The notes: generated by a model from the letters alone, not told the origin. A stretch of DNA of 64,000 bases from Serripes groenlandicus (GCA_031761405.1 JASEVX010000011.1:13888996-13952995); one strand, 5' to 3'. Counted from the stretch's first letter, positions 10,409 through 22,119 are shown. Program-made: numbers and translations.

Positions 10409-10710
10409 GCCGAGCCCCGGTAGCTCAGTCGGTAGCGACGCGGGCTGTTAATCCATGGGTTGTGAGTTCGAATCCCGGCTCGGCCAACTTTCTTTCCGTG
10501 GATTGACAAAAGTCAATGCGACATGCGTCATTCGTCTTCCACCAATGGGCTAAGTCTATGTGGAAAAGCAGCCAGTTGCTTGGGAAGATTGTTGTGTGGA
10601 GTACTGGTGTGAGAAAACCAGGAAATGCATGAGTAGGTGAACTGGCCGCCGTGATATAACTGAGAATTTGTTAAAAACGGCGTTAAACCCCAATCAATCA
10701 ATCAATCAAT
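10409..10710 (+). mobile_element. Full-length tRNA-headed SINE with 12 bp target duplication
   Basis: The head folds like a tRNA: acceptor arms GCCGAGC/GCTCGGC, A box TAGCTCAGTCGGTAG, GTT at the anticodon position, B box GGTTGTGAGTTCGAATCC. It is followed by a body of about 190 bp, an AACGGCGTTAAACCCC core and an (AATC)4 tail. GATCTGATTCAC occurs directly before (10397-10408) and after (10711-10722), a clear retroposition footprint. The body resembles SINE families known from bivalves; that family link is from memory and unverified. Confidence 0.9.
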
Positions 10711-10722
10711 GATCTGATTCAC

Positions 10723-10975
10723 CACCGTTCGGCAGATAAGTCATAAAAGGGTTTCAAGAGAGGACTCTACTCTCTTACATATCTTAATAGAATAACACGT
10801 TCAAGTACGACGGAGAATAAATAGACAGGATTTAATTTAAAACGAATATTCATTTTAAACGTGTTGTTGAAGAGAAATGAAGTAGCTAGAGCAATTATTT
10901 GATTATTATACGGCTTCAGTTAATTTGTCTTTCAAATTAGTTCAGTGTTATTGTTTCCTGCGTTATTATCTAATC
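10723..10975. other. Spacer left of the 36 bp array
   Basis: Non-coding and AT-rich; no similarity seen to the left flank of the 62-66 bp array. Confidence 0.4.
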
Positions 10976-12640
10976 CATTTCCTACATACATCTGCAACAG
11001 TTATTCTGAACCATGTCCTACATACATCTGCAATAGTTATTCTGAACCATGTCCTACATACATCTGCAACAGTTATTCTGAACCATGACCTACATACATC
11101 TGGTATAGTTATTCTGAACCATTTCCTACATACATCTGCAACAGTAATTCTGAACCATTTCCAACATACATACATCTGCAATAGTTATTCAGAACCATTT
11201 CCTACAAACATCTGCAACAGTAATTCTGAACCATTTCCTACATACATCTGCAACAGTTATTCTGAACCATGTCCTACATACATCTGCAACAGTTATTCTG
11301 AACCATGACCTACATACATCTGCAATAGTTATTCTGAACCATTTCCTACATACATCTGCAACAGTAATTCTGAACCATTTCCAACATACATCTGCAATAG
11401 TTATTCTGAACCATTTCCTACAAACATCTGCAAATGTAATTCTGAACCATTTTCTACATACATCTGCAACAGTTATTCCAAACCATTTCCTACATACATA
11501 CATCTGCAAAAGTTATTCTGAACCATTTCCTTCATACATACATACATACATCTGCAACAGTTATTCTGAACCATTTTCTACATACATACATACATCTGCA
11601 ACAGTTATTCTGAACCATTTCCTACATACATCTGCAATAGTTATTCTGGACCATTTCCTACATACATCTGCAACAGTTATTCTGAACCATTTCCTACATA
11701 CATCTGCAATAGTTATTCTGAACCATTTCCTACATACATCTGCAATAGTTATTCTGAACCATTTCCTACATACATCTGCAATAGTTATTCTGAACCATTT
11801 CCTACACACATCTGTAATAGTTATTCTGGACCATTTCCTACATACATCTGCAACAGTTATTTTGAACCATGTCCTACATACATCTGCAACAGTAATTCTG
11901 AACCATTTCCAACATACATACATCTGCAATAGTTATTCAGAACCATTTCCTACAAACATCTGCAACAGTAATTCTGAACCATTTCCTACATACATCTGCA
12001 ACAGTTATTCTGAACCATGTCCTACAAACATCTGCAACAGTAATTCCGAACTATTTCCTACATAGATCTGCAACAGTAATTTTGAACCATTTCCTACATA
12101 CATCTGCAACAGTTATTCTGAACCATGTCCTACATACATTTGCAACAGTTATTCTGAACCATTTCCTACATACATCTGCAACAGTTATTTTGAACCATGT
12201 CCTACATACATCTGCAACAGTTATTCTGAACCATTTCCTACATACATCTGCAACAGTTATTCTGGACCATTTCCTACATACATCTGCAACAGTAATTCTG
12301 AACCATTTCCTACATACATCTGCAATAGTTACGTTATTCTGAACCATGTCCTACATACATCTGCAACAGTTATTCTGAACCATTTCCTACATACATCTGA
12401 AACCGTTATTCTGAACCATTTCCTACATACATCTGCAATAGTTATTCTGGACCATTTCCTACATACATCTGCAATAGTTATTCTGGACCATTTCCTACAT
12501 ACATCTGCAACAGTTATTCTGAACCATGTCCTACATACATCTGCAACAGTTATTCTGAACCATGTCCTACATACATCTGCAACAGTTATTCTGAACCATG
12601 TCCTACATACATCTGCAACAGTTTTTCTGAACCATCTGAC
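10976..12640 (+). repeat. Satellite array, 36 bp unit, about 46 copies
   Basis: Unit: CCTACATACATCTGCAACAG then TTATTCTGAACCATTT, with A/T, C/T and one-unit CATA expansion variants (for example 11529-11550). The 36 bp length keeps reading frames open on both strands for up to about 120 codons; these frames are periodic and have no start context, so I do not annotate them as genes. Confidence 0.97.
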
Positions 12641-13040
12641 AACAATTATACAATTTGAGTCCCACAGTTGCTACTACCATATCCACATGTGTGATCCCGC
12701 AATCGCATTAAACCAAACATATAGATCTGGTGACTGCCTCAGATTGATTTTTGCGTCAGCCAATCAAATTGATGCCTACTAAAATCGTTAGGTATAAAAC
12801 AGGGGAGATAACCCATTGAGAAAAAAAAAATCGAAATAGAGAAGCGGTTATTCTCGAGATAAAGAGAAGCAATATACATACAGCGACGTATTTCGGTCTG
12901 ATTTAATGAGATTAGTGACCCCGTTACTGAAATGCAATACTATGAGCGATGCTAAAGGAAAACAAATCATAACGTAATCGTAAAACGTGTAGAAAAACGA
13001 CCTGACTGCGCATCCATGTTAAACTATCTTCATTGATACG
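12641..13040. other. Right flank of the 36 bp array, homologous to 3.43-3.95 kb
   Basis: Matches, in order: TAGATCTGGTGACTGCCT, TCAGATTGA, GTCAGCCAATCAAATTG, AACAGGGGAGATAA, TTTCGGTCTGATTT and TGCGCATCCATG. The homology starts soon after each array ends, so the two arrays sit in equivalent positions of one element type. Confidence 0.6.
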
Positions 13041-13049
13041 GTTTAATAG

Positions 13050-13225
13050 AACAGAGTACCATATAAGAAGGAGTCCAACAATATCTTTCTTTTGACTACA
13101 TTAAACCCTATGTTGTGGGTACTCAAAAGAATCGTCTCACTGAGACGATTCTTTTGAGTACCCACACCAAAGGGTTTGGTGGTCAAATAAGGATTTGGGG
13201 ATGTGAAATACTCATCTTATCTAGA
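13050..13225. mobile_element. Hairpin element family D with a 73 bp palindrome
   Basis: 13104-13176 is a near-perfect palindrome centred on 13140 (GGGTACTCAAAAGAATCGTC against GACGATTCTTTTGAGTACCC, with AACCCTATGTTGT against CACCAAAGGGTT). It is embedded in a unit starting near AAGGAGTCC and ending at TTATCTAGAGCTCTG. Related copies lie at 17.7, 18.7, 19.8, 21.9, 24.9, 45.3 and 51.2 kb. Confidence 0.75.
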
Positions 13226-13738
13226 GCTCTGATAGAAGTTTTTCGAAACGTCCGTTATGACTAAATGGCCATCATTGTAGAGCCTCGTCAAACTGCGCCG
13301 ATGTTCAAATTTGGTGTTTCGTTGAGCATCGATCGTATCTAAGATCTCAAGACGAGGCTGGCTCCTTCAGTTTGATCATTCAGTAATAAATATAAAGTGT
13401 TCTAGTGTAATAATTGTGAATATTACCAGGGCTTTAATAAACAGTAATAGTGTGTTGATACTTCAAGTCAATTAACACGTCTGTCCTGTATTCGTGATAG
13501 ATACATGTATATATGTGAAGAAATGTGAAAAATGGGAATCGTATTAGTATGTGATATATACATGTAAGTGTTAAACGACGTGACTGGAATTATGTTTTTC
13601 TCCGACCCCTTGGTTATGTGGTTTAAACAGGGGTCGGGGTCAAAAAGCTCACACTCGGATACCCGGAACTTAAGATACAGGGCAAGACTTTTACGTGGTA
13701 AGGACCTCTACTCTTTTGTCTCCTTCCGCTTTTTACCG
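13226..13738. other. Non-coding stretch with a short inverted repeat
   Basis: GAGCCTCGTC (about 13279) and GACGAGGCT (about 13354) are inverted about 75 bp apart. No gene recognised in the rest. Confidence 0.4.
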
Positions 13739-13926
13739 TTAACCCTTCCCACATACAGACGCTTTTAAAACTTTGAGGCAAAATGAAAAGTTGCTCACAA
13801 TAAGCTTATTTCTTTTCCTCCGGTCACAAAGTTTTTAAATTGTTTTTCTCTTCCAGAAATTGTTCATATTGTTTTCAAATCAGTCTGCTGCAGATGTATT
13901 GTACAATGTATGTTGGATAAGATTAA
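13739..13926 (+). mobile_element. Degenerate MITE family A copy
   Basis: TTAACCCTTCCCACATACAG on the left and GTCTGCTGCAG near the right end are kept. The hairpin has decayed to AAGTTGCTCACAATAAGC and the final GGGAAAGGG is lost. Confidence 0.6.
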
Positions 13927-14107
13927 GTAGCAATAGCTCAGTAGATCGAACCCGCGACCTCACACACACGAGACGGGCGTTCTAAAAAGATCAACTCCAG
14001 ATCTAATTAAGGTTAGATCTAACGAAAAATGATGATTATAATAATATAACGGTAAGCACAAACTTAACAACTGTAACAAAATATAGATACAAAGCTATAT
14101 TTGTCAG

Positions 14108-14260
14108 TTACCTCCCTTGAATATATGACTGCCATTTCTAAAAAATATCCATTTGGAAGTCGTGATGATGACCTTGAAAAACGTTATTTAAGACTGTTTC
14201 TCTTCGACAATTTTCCCTACATGAAGCCGGAGGATATAACAACAAAAAAGGTGGACACAA
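14108..14260 (+). CDS. Putative internal exon, unknown protein
   Basis: A 153 bp open segment lies between an acceptor-like TATATTTGTCAG (ending 14107) and a donor-like ACAA|GTAAGT (14261). It encodes about 51 residues rich in charged and aromatic residues (KKYPFGSRDDDLEKRYLRLF is part of it). The same frame stays open to 14322, so an intronless fragment is the alternative. I do not recognise the family. Unlike most short ORFs here it overlaps no repeat and has protein-like composition, but no neighbouring exon is found, so confidence is low. Confidence 0.3.
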
Positions 14261-14322
14261 GTAAGTTAGTGTTTTCAGAAAATATTCAAACCATGGACAG
14301 GAGTGTTGTGACAACATATTAA

Positions 14323-15442
14323 GCGGACTTGTGTCACGTGACTGTGATATGCCGCCATGTTGAAAAGCGGCGGGAGTTTTTTGAAACTTTCAAGCGTATG
14401 GCCCCTGCTGAGAAATTGGTTGGTTTTGAGTCGTGAATATATAACGTGTACTTTTTACATTAATTCTTTCAGAAACTTCAAATTGATTTATTGGTTTTTG
14501 AGGTGTAACCTTTATTCTAATAGTCAGAAGGACACTTTTGAAACTTTTAAACACTTAGGATGGAACACCAATATCGGTGTACTTACGGTTTATTTTGAAT
14601 ATTTTAATAATGCAAACTTATCTGTAAAATATATCCAGTGTCTCTCATTCCTTTATATGTCCTTATTAATAAACTCACACAAGATAATCATTCACTTCTG
14701 TCGAATTTCCAAAAATCGTGTTATTCGGCGGCCATTTTGAAAATCAATTCTTTGCAAGATTGTGTGATTTTATGTGAAAATGATTTTCCTGTAAAAGCAT
14801 TTGTCACTAAAACAGTTACATTTAATTGGAAATGTTAATTTATTTACTATTCCAAACTGTGAACATATTTACATGATATTTTCAGAATGAATTTGTTTAA
14901 TTTTCTTATTGGCACAAACCATTCACATTTTCCAAAAAATAACCAATAAATTCCGTGTTATTTTTTAGTCCTTATAATAGCATCCTTAATTTTTGTAATA
15001 CATTGTTTAAAAGTATCATATGTTCAAATGTATAACCCACCACAAACATACCTGAAGGCAAAAAAATATATATTTCATTTTTTAACATTTTGGTCTTTAA
15101 TTTCTTCCATGCTTTCTATAGCCGAAAAAACTTCATCTTATGTAATCACGTGACTTCAAATTCATGTGATGTCATAAGCAGGTAATAGAAAACATGTTCA
15201 AATGTGAAAGAAAAAGAAAACAACAGGTTTTCTACTAACAAATTGGACGTTTTTATTGGTGAGGGCATGTAAGGATTTTCTTTTTATTATGATTAACAAT
15301 TATGATGTGTCTTATTTTACAAGAAGATTGATACTTCGAAACAAAAAATAGTAACGTTTGAAAGTCAGGATAAAGGGGTTTCCTATTCGAATCATAAGAC
15401 ATCTGTTTGTGAGGCCGCAACAAAGAAAACATCGGTTTTGTA
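14323..15442. other. Non-coding AT-rich stretch
   Basis: No convincing gene. There are small GC-containing spots (GCCGCCATGTTGAAAAGCGG at 14351) and two ATCACGTGACT-like motifs at about 14337 and 15146. The rest is AT-rich with homopolymer runs. Confidence 0.45.
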
Positions 15443-15672
15443 TTAATCCTTTCCCTCATACAACAATTCTGCAGCAGACGACTTTGAACGTATTTTGTCA
15501 AAACATAGAAAATCTCCATAATTGAATTGATAACCTATGACAAAAAGGGGAAAACATTGTGGCAAAAGGAGAAATTGCACGTTCTGTGCAATTTCTTCTT
15601 TTGTCACTATGTTTTCAAAAAGCTGTGTGCTGCAGAGGGGACAGAAAGCGTCTATATGAGGGAAAGGGTTAA
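15443..15672 (-). mobile_element. MITE family A copy, TTAA-flanked
   Basis: TTAA at 15443-15446 and 15669-15672. The hairpin apex is GCACGTTCTGTGC, a paired T/A to A/T exchange relative to GCTC...GAGC copies. Confidence 0.9.
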
Positions 15673-16750
15673 CCTTGGTATTTGTGATAACTCGATATTC
15701 GTAGAACCTACTATACTAGATATTAAAAAAGTATCTTAACATATACTAGTCTTCATTTTGGAAAATGGAATATGTGTTTACATCTGCAAATGTGAGTTAA
15801 AAGCATAAAAATCAAATTGTACTGTCACCTCAACTTTAAACTTTCTTTTTCTGTAATGGATATATATATAACTAGTACAACATAAACAAACTGTTAAAAT
15901 GCTTCAAATATCCGTACAAACTGTTAACATGCTTCAAAAGTAGGACAGTAATCTTCTCTATAATGAGCAAGTGCAAATTGCATATGGCATGCTTAAATAA
16001 GCAAGGGGTGTTAAAAAAGTAATTTAGTATGCAGCTATGGATATAACTGCACAGGGAGCAGTTATTTTTCAATGAAAATGGCACAGATACACATGTGATA
16101 ACAATTATCTAAATTAGTGAAATGTTAAAAGGCTGCAGCTTTGTTATTGTCTTTGAGTACAAACAGATTTACCATAAATCTCGATGAAATTATTGATAAC
16201 TCCTTTTCATCGTGGCATGTTAGTTAGTTTTATGTTTTCATTTCCACTTGCAAGATAACAAATGTGGCAAAATTAGAGTGGTACGAACGTATAGGAACAG
16301 ACATTATTTGCGCCCATTATTCATGGGGTACCATCCCATGCCGGTATGAAGTCTCGGTCAGTATAAATACTGCGAATTTGTAACAAATGAGTTAGTTTTC
16401 TCCTGGTCACTCCAGAGTCAACTCACTTTAAACAGCGTGTTATTTATTTCGTTAGATCAAGGTGGTTTGTTTTCTTAGTAGAATGTTTTGGTTAGGCGAA
16501 CAGTGGACTAGTTCATCTTAGTAACCTTAGATCCTCAGCTTGAAAAGTAGCAAATGCAGAAACTCCACTGAGATACAAGAATATAATGCCGTGCTGTTGA
16601 TCTATAGCTGGATTAATTTGCTATAGGCTGAGCGATAGGAACCTTTGCTCATGATGACTATTGCAAATTGTTTATACTCAAGCTGATTCGTATTAATTAC
16701 AGTTGTTTAACCAACAGTGAGCTGGACCTAATTTACGAGCAAGTATGCCT
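15673..16750. other. Non-coding stretch, 1.1 kb
   Basis: I see no exon with good splice sites and no repeat family. GTATAAATACTG (about 16359) resembles a TATA box but nothing downstream looks coding. Confidence 0.4.
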
Positions 16751-16962
16751 TTAACACTTTATGACACCTCAGCAGCAGACAGCTTTTTGAAAACATTGTG
16801 ACAAAAGAAGAAATTGCTCAAAACGAGCAATTACTCCTTTTGCCGCAATGTTTTCCACTTTTAGTCATAGGTTATCCTTTCAATTATAGAGATTTTCTAT
16901 GTTTTGACAAAATATGTTCAAAGTCGTCTGCTGCAGAATTGTCGTATGAGGGAAAGGGTTAA
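16751..16962 (+). mobile_element. MITE family A copy
   Basis: The left end is shortened to TTAACACTTTATGACACCTC; the right end is intact, with TTAA at 16959-16962. Apex GCTCAAAACGAGC. Confidence 0.85.
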
Positions 16963-17040
16963 AACAGTAGATCTATAGAGGCCTATGAAATATAAAGTAA
17001 ACCTCAGGTATTCCTTCTGCTCTGCTCCTCTTATGAGGCA

Positions 17041-17230
17041 ATTAACCCTGTCCGACATACAACAAATCTTCAAAAGATGACTGTTTAATATCAAGGCAAA
17101 TATATAGAAAGTAATTGTAAATGAAAGTAAGAATATTGCATAAAGTTGAAAACATAAGTTGCAAAATGAGGAGCAATTTCTCCTTTTTTCCCACCCTGTT
17201 TTTAACTGTTTTCAATAATCAAACTTTCAC
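17041..17230 (-). mobile_element. Degenerate MITE family A copy
   Basis: TTAACCCTGTCCGACATACA is followed by a worn body with GAGGAGCAATTTCTCCTTTT. It is cut off by the TTAA of the next copy. Confidence 0.5.
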
Positions 17231-17460
17231 TTAACCCTTTCCCTCATATAGACGCTTTCTGACGCCTCTGCAGCAGACGGCTTTTTGAAAACATAATGAC
17301 AAAAGAAGAAATTGCACAGAACGTGCAATTTCTCCTTTTGTCACAATGTTTTCCACTTTTTGTCATAGGTTATCCATTCAACTATGGAGATTTTCTATGT
17401 TTTGACAAAATATGTCCAAAGTCGTCTGCTGCAGAATTGTCGTATGAGGGAAAGGGTTAA
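17231..17460 (+). mobile_element. MITE family A copy, TTAA-flanked, near consensus
   Basis: TTAA at 17231-17234 and 17457-17460; apex GCACAGAACGTGC. It is one of the best-preserved copies, together with 43.06, 50.79 and 62.51 kb. Confidence 0.93.
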
Positions 17461-17648
17461 AGCAGACGGCGTTTTGAAAACATAGTGACAAAAGAAGAAA
17501 TTGCACAGAACGTGCAATTTCTCCTTTTGTCACAATGTTTTCCACTTTTAGTCATAGGTTATCCATCTGACAAAATACGTTTTTATTTTTGGACAAAATA
17601 TGTTCAAAGTCGTCTGCTGCAGAATTGTCGTATGAGGGAAAGGGTTAA
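17461..17648 (+). mobile_element. MITE family A copy in tandem, left end missing
   Basis: It begins at AGCAGACGGCGTTTTGAAAA directly after the TTAA of the previous copy and lacks about 45 bp of the left end. The right TTAA is at 17645-17648. Same orientation and same apex as its neighbour, so this may be a local duplication rather than a second insertion. Confidence 0.85.
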
Positions 17649-18925
17649 CTTAGAGATGGTCCAAAGTTGTCTGTTGCAGTGGGCAATGGATAAACCCTAC
17701 TCATGTGGTACTCAAAAGAATCCGCTCAACAAGATGATAATCTCTAGAGTATTGTAACATAGTGTTTATTAGATCAGATGAGGGTTTCTCAACATGAAAT
17801 AGATTTTAAGAAGTTAATAAATTAAAAGAAAAAATGCAATACAAATCAGGTTTTTTTTGTGTCATTTTTATAGCCGGTAATCGGTCATGTTCACAATGGC
17901 AAAAAGTATGTTTTTTCCCTATTTCTTAATAAAAATTCCCAATCAGAAGTTAAAAAAAAAGGAAACATAGACGAAAATATAAACAAAACTGTTATTTCCC
18001 TTACATATTATTATGCAAGCGTATATGTTCAGAGAGACATTACAATTCATTTCCATTACTAAAGAAACATATTATTTATGAAAAAGTTCCCAATTTTGCC
18101 AAAAAAGACACAAAAATTCCAAATTCCATGGGAATACGTTATATTCCCAAAATTGCCAAAACCCTGCAAATATATGGAATATCAAATGGATTTAATGCGA
18201 CTGAAATCCAGATGGCACCAAAAAAACCAAAAAAACTCGAATTCGCCCTAAATGTTATTCTTTATGTTATCCAAGTAAAACCAGGGTAGAAAATGTATCG
18301 TTTTTTATCAATAAAGTGAACTTGAGTCGTTTTCAATTGTCCCGATGAAGGGGTTTCCTATTTAAAAATACTTACCCCGTTACTGACAGGGTAGAATTTG
18401 CGATGGAAAAAGTATCTAAAACACGAAAATCTCACCGATTATTGGGGTATGTAATATGTCAGTTATCACATATTAATGCCCCAAATACAAAAATAACACT
18501 TATTTTCTTAAAATTGGATTTTTTTTTTTTTTCGACAGTTGGGTATCTGGAGTTCAGTCGATTTAAGTATTATCTTTGAAAAGAGTTGAAAATGTTGTTT
18601 TCACCTGCTGCAGAGCTATAGATAAGGGGTGTTTTGTTTGTTTGAAAAATCCTGATTTGAGACTTGACTCAAATGTTGTTGGTACTCAAAAGAATCATCT
18701 CAGTGAGTAATAACAGAAATATAGTGGGAAAAAGGTCAGTTTAATCCTCTTTATCTAGTCCCCTGCCTGCACAGATGTGTCAAAATGCTTCTGCATGAGG
18801 TGGGAAAGGTATAAGAGAGTCAGTCAGTCACTAATGTTCTGAGGAGACTAAAGTGCTGATTCTAATGATTGAAAATATCATCAAATATTCTCATTGCCCA
18901 TAGACATCTATCCATTTCTCGATAA
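17649..18925. other. AT-rich spacer with hairpin-element D fragments
   Basis: 17692-17760 (AACCCTACTCATGTGGTACTCAAAAGAATC) and about 18655-18765 (GGTACTCAAAAGAATCATC then ATAGTGGGAAAA) are family D pieces. The remaining sequence is AT-rich with poly-A/T runs and shows no gene. Confidence 0.5.
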
Positions 18926-19055
18926 CCGTTTCCCACATACGGTACATACACTTTCTGACGCCCCTGCAGCAAGAGCAATGAGCAATTTCTCCTTATGTCA
19001 CAACATTTTCAACTCTATTTAATAACTATGTGCTCCGTTACATATTGTTTACGTT
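18926..19055 (+). mobile_element. MITE family A copy, truncated
   Basis: The left half (TTTCCCACATACGG, CTTTCTGACGCCCCTGCAGC, GAGCAATTTCTCC) ends in TTTTT where a Helitron2-like element starts. Confidence 0.6.
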
Positions 19056-19058
19056 TTT

Positions 19059-19800
19059 AGCTCACCTGAGCACTTCGTGCTCAAGGTGAGTTATTGTGAT
19101 CGCTATATGGCTATAGTTAAAACTTAAAAAATCTTCTCCTCGGAAAGTGTCAGGCTGATTTTCAAATAATTTTGTAGAAATGTTTTTTGGGTGACCTCCT
19201 ATCAGATTCCTTCAATCCACGTTGATTGGTCAAAAAACATGGCTGCCAGAGCGCGGGCTATTTTTGGGATCCATGCAAAATTCTGGTTTCCATGGCATTG
19301 TGACCAAACAAAAAAACCTTTAAAATTCTTCTTCTCCAAAACTGGTTGTCTGATTTTCAAATAATTTTGTAAAATTGTTTCTTGGATGACCCTCTATCAG
19401 ATCCCTTCAAGCCATGTTAATTAGTGGGGAAAACATGGCTGCCAGGGGGCTGGGCTGTTTTATTTGCCTTATATGGCTATAGTGAAAAATTAAAAAAAGC
19501 TTCTCCGAAAGCGTGAGGCCGATTTTCAAATAATTTTGTAGAAATGTTCCCTGACATGACCCTCTATCAGATTTCTTCAAGCCATGTTGATTTGTTAAAA
19601 AATGATGGCCGCCAGGAGTCAGGGCTGTTTTGCCATATATGGCTATAGTTAAAACTTAAAAAATCTTCTTCTCCGAAAGTTTCAGGCCGATTTTCAAATA
19701 ATTTTGTAGAGATATTCCTTGGGTGACCCACTTTTAGATTCCATCAAGCCATGGTGAATCGATGATTAAACATGGTCATCCATTGTTGAATTCGACCACT
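19059..19800 (+). mobile_element. Helitron2-like element (AGCTCACC family), 3' truncated
   Basis: It starts AGCTCACCTGAGCACTTCGT with a GCTCAAGGTGAG stem partner and is preceded by T5. The body holds about four ~165 bp units (TCAAATAATTTTGTAGAAAT, ATGGCTGCCAG, GGCTATAGTTAAAACTTAA). The right end with its hairpin is missing. Confidence 0.65.
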
Positions 19801-19895
19801 ATAAGGGTTTAGTTGAGTCATAAGAGAGATACGTATTGGTGGGAAAAGACCAGTTTACTCCACCGTTATCTATTGTCCTCTGAAATTTTCATTTT
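19800..19895. mobile_element. Hairpin element D fragment
   Basis: AGGGTTTAGTTGAGTCATAA through TGGGAAAAGACCAGTTTACTC matches the outer part of the copy at 21.9-22.1 kb; the palindrome itself is absent. Confidence 0.5.
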
Positions 19896-19904
19896 AAAAT
19901 CTTC

Positions 19905-20165
19905 TCAACCCTTTTCCGCATACAACAAATCTGCAGCAGACGTCTTTAAAAACATCTGAGCTATATTAATGACGGTAAATTTATTGAAAAGTGTTGAAGA
20001 CATTTTGACAAAGGAAGAAATTGCTCATTGTGGGCAATTATTCTTTTGCCACAGTTTTTCTAATTTAGTAGTCATCTGCAGATGAATTAAAAGCCTTCTG
20101 CTGGATTGGTGGCAATTGTCGTCTGCTGCAGATGTATAAAAAAGCGTCTGCGTCTGGGAAAGTGT
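19905..20165 (-). mobile_element. MITE family A copy, diverged
   Basis: AACCCTTTTCCGCATACAAC at the left and GTCGTCTGCTGCAGATG near the right; the apex GCTCATTGTGGGC is imperfect. An insertion of about 30 bp lies near 20085. Confidence 0.6.
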
Positions 20166-20435
20166 TCTTGAGACGTACTGCTATAATCAGAGCCTAATTT
20201 ACAATCATTTTGTCGGGGAAATATTGAACAATTTTTATTTCCTGGAAACTTTGAATATTTTACAGACAATATAAAACTGTTGTCCTGTGGATTTGATGTA
20301 TCATATGACTAAAATGGATGTTATTCAATACGGCTATATTAATTATTCATGAAAACAGATTTGACTGTCAGAATTACTTGCATGTGATATTTACTTAATT
20401 CTATCAGAGCCAAATCAAGCAGAAATGGCCGTTTA

Positions 20436-20901
20436 GCCCCTTCTAACATACATACGCTTTCTGACACCTTTGCAGCAGATGACTTTAACCCTTTCCCTCA
20501 TACCACAATTCTGTAGCAGACGACTTTGAACATATTTTGTCATAAAATAAAAAATCTCTATAATTGAATGGATAACCTATTACTAAAAGTGGAAAACATT
20601 GTTACAAAAGGAGAAATTGCTTGTTTTGAGCAATTTCTTCTTTTGTCACTATGTTTTCAAAAAGCTGTCTTACCTATGCAGCACGGATGACTTTAAAACC
20701 TTCTCGCAAAAAGGGAAAGTTGTTCATAATTTTGACTAAATGTTTTCAAAGCTGTCTCCATTAAAGAGTTTGTTTTATTAAACAAAGTTGGAAACATAGT
20801 GGCAAAAGGTTAAATTACTCATTATGAGCAATTCCTCCTTTTGTCAGAATGTTTTCAAAATTTGTCTGCTGCAGATGCGTCTATAAGTGGGAAATGGTTA
20901 A
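20436..20901 (-). mobile_element. Nested pair of MITE family A copies
   Basis: An outer, worn copy (CCCCTTCTAACATACATACG at 20436, TGGGAAATGGTTAA at the right, ending 20901) holds an inner copy starting TTAACCCTTTCCCTCATACC at 20484. The inner apex is GCTTGTTTTGAGC and the outer apex is CTCATTATGAGC. The inner right end is unclear. Confidence 0.6.
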
Positions 20902-20965
20902 TAATTATTCTGCTTTGAGGGAGGGTACCAGTGGTAAAATCTGGATAATATTTAATTGATGAAAA

Positions 20966-21413
20966 TTAATGTTGGGCCGATAATTGATTATAATCGAAAG
21001 TTGATCGGATATGCATCACGTCAGTGATAATCAATTTAATTTTACCACAATCGATTATCGGTGTGCCTTTTTCGCTTTATTTCCGCTTGATAAATACTTG
21101 CTTCCGCAAGGGCGATAACTCTAGCAGTCATGTTTGAAAACTCATGTTTGGTGGGCTAGCATGTAAATAAAACAACTTGAGATCGAAATAAAGTGTTTTT
21201 TTGGGCAATAAAATAATACAACCTAGTAAAAACAAGACATTAAGCTTGTATGTTTATTATCAAACATAAATAATAAGAAGCATTGAGAACATTAAGGCTT
21301 GTTAAATACAATACTGTATGAACCGATTATATAATCGATGTCTAATCGATTGAGGCAAAGCGATTGTTACCGATAATCGATTGTAAAACTGGAACCGATG
21401 GCCCAACACTACT
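20966..21413. mobile_element. Putative MITE with GTTGGGCC ends
   Basis: Inverted ends GTTGGGCCGATAA and ATCGGTTCC...GGCCCAAC enclose repeated ATCGATTAT/ATAATCGA motifs. About 450 bp, no ORF. It resembles short hAT-type elements in end sequence, but I could not identify a target duplication. Confidence 0.45.
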
Positions 21414-21693
21414 GGAAATGTTGTGAGAAAAAAGAGTAATTGTGCACCGTGAGTAATTTGTCCTACAATTAATGTTTCAAAAAGACCTAACTAAAATTGA
21501 AATTTAGCTTCGCTTAACGATAGAGGACCATTACAGCATGAGCGAACATTAAAGTATGTGCATGAGTGCAGTTAATCCGCCAGACTCTTCATATTCCGTC
21601 AACATATCATTTAGTCCTTAATGTAATTTTTGACATAAGATCTAGAAGTGTATTAGCTTTTATATTGATTAACCTGCATGTGATGCTAAACCC

Positions 21694-21900
21694 TTAACCC
21701 TTTCCCTCATATAGACGCTTTCTGACGGCCTTTTGAAAACATAGTGACAAAAGAAGAAATTGCACAAAATTCTCCTTTTGCCACAATGTTTTCCACTTTT
21801 TGTCATAGGTTATCCATTCAATTATGGAATTTTTCTATGTTTTGACAAAATATGTTTAAAGTCGTCTGCTGCAAAATTGTTGTATGAGGGAAAGGGTTAA
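21694..21900 (+). mobile_element. MITE family A copy lacking the hairpin
   Basis: TTAA at 21694-21697 and 21897-21900. Between GAAATTGCACAAAA and TTCTCCTTTTG the second hairpin arm is deleted, and about 20 bp near the left CTGCAGCAG are also gone. It shows the hairpin can be lost after insertion. Confidence 0.88.
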
Positions 21901-22095
21901 CAGAGCTCTAGATAAGAAGCGTTTTGCATGTTCTGAAATCTTTATTAGACATTCAAACCCTATGCGAGACGATTCTTTTGAGTACACACAACATAGGATT
22001 TTGTTGAGTAATAAGAGAAATATTGTGTGGAAAAGACCTGTTCGCTCCCTCTTATCTTAGTATCTTAGTCCTCTAACCCCAAAATGGTAGGCTTT
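21900..22095. mobile_element. Hairpin element D copy
   Basis: CAGAGCTCTAGATAAGAAGC at the left, AACCCTATGCGAGACGATTC with TTTTGAGTACACACAACATA in the centre (one palindrome arm lost), and ATTGTGTGGAAAAGACC and CTCTTATCTTAG at the right. Confidence 0.6.
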
Positions 22096-22119
22096 CCGAC
22101 AGGCTTTCCGACCCTAGCA

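Noticed and set aside
10409..10484. Possible tRNA-Asn gene
   Set aside because: It folds tRNA-like but is the head of a SINE with body, tail and 12 bp target duplication; loops and stems are imperfect.
10925..12347. Open frames of 67-127 codons on both strands
   Set aside because: They are produced by the 36 bp repeat, which is an exact number of codons; complementary frames open on both strands are typical of such arrays.
10976..12640. CRISPR-like array with 36 bp repeats
   Set aside because: The 36 bp length is suggestive, but there are no spacers between units and no cas genes.
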